A DNA stretch of 64,000 bases from Dirofilaria immitis. Its lineage: Eukaryota > Nematoda > Chromadorea > Rhabditida > Onchocercidae. Below the pieces are notes generated by a model. It saw only the letters and a list, made by a program, of their open reading frames with translations. It searched no databases and was not told the origin of the DNA. The translations under genes and the position numbers were made by a program. The stretch's first letter is position 1. The number at the start of each line of letters is the position of its first letter. The stretch spans positions 1,426,001 to 1,490,000 of the forward strand of contig JAKNDB010000110.1 in the NCBI GenBank assembly GCA_024305405.1, in the 5' to 3' direction. Below are positions 63,955-64,000 of the stretch, piece after piece.

Positions 63955-64000
63955 CTGAAACACAACCCATTTAATCGTTTGTATTACTGACTAGTTACAA

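Noticed and set aside
1..64000. Bacterial endosymbiont (Wolbachia) insertions, transposase genes or CRISPR arrays
   Set aside because: No reverse transcriptase, transposase or integrase motif, no long bacterial-type open frame and no regularly spaced palindromic repeats were seen.

Overview
This is an AT-rich (roughly 70-75% by eye) eukaryotic window with many short exons, canonical GT-AG introns of about 50 bp to 2 kb, T-rich 3' splice sites, and trans-splice-like acceptors a few bases before start codons. The proteins are animal: ETS and forkhead factors, a tweety channel, exocyst Sec15, HP1. The astacin (EGF plus CUB) and a lustrin-type Cys-rich secreted protein point to a nematode. Base composition and gene structure fit a filarial/spirurid nematode, but the species cannot be fixed from sequence alone.

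Layout, left to right: 1-8 kb, no convincing gene; 8.0-9.5 kb (+), ETS1/2-type transcription factor; 11.5-14.4 kb (-), pyruvate dehydrogenase E1 beta, with the last exon of another gene 95 bp upstream (likely operon); 19.7-25.3 kb (-), FOXJ1/FKH-8-class forkhead gene; 28.5-32.2 kb (+), secreted astacin metalloprotease; 33.7-39.3 kb (-), 12-exon tweety (TTYH) channel gene; 41.5-42.2 kb, a decayed mitochondrial insertion containing atp6 sequence; 43.3-44.8 kb, a polypurine tract followed by about 900 bp of GAA repeat; 45-52 kb, gene-poor; 52.9-55.3 kb (+), divergent HP1 with chromodomain and chromo shadow domain; 57.1 kb (-), first exon of an unknown gene; 58.5-59.1 kb (+), orphan gene; 59.7-62.0 kb (-), 292-aa secreted protein with a lustrin-like Cys domain and a PEBP-like C-terminal domain; 62.0-62.95 kb, coding-like locus of unresolved strand; 63.3-64 kb (-), 3' end of sec-15, running off the right edge.

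Several genes contain single-base frameshifts, mostly one missing base and often in or beside a short homopolymer, while splice sites and residues are intact. Adding one base per site makes the exon sums of pdhb-1, ttyh-1 and the HP1 gene divisible by three. The simplest reading is residual indel error in the assembly, not pseudogenes. Exon coordinates below were assembled by hand from splice signals and family similarity; most junctions are phase-consistent, and exceptions are stated.
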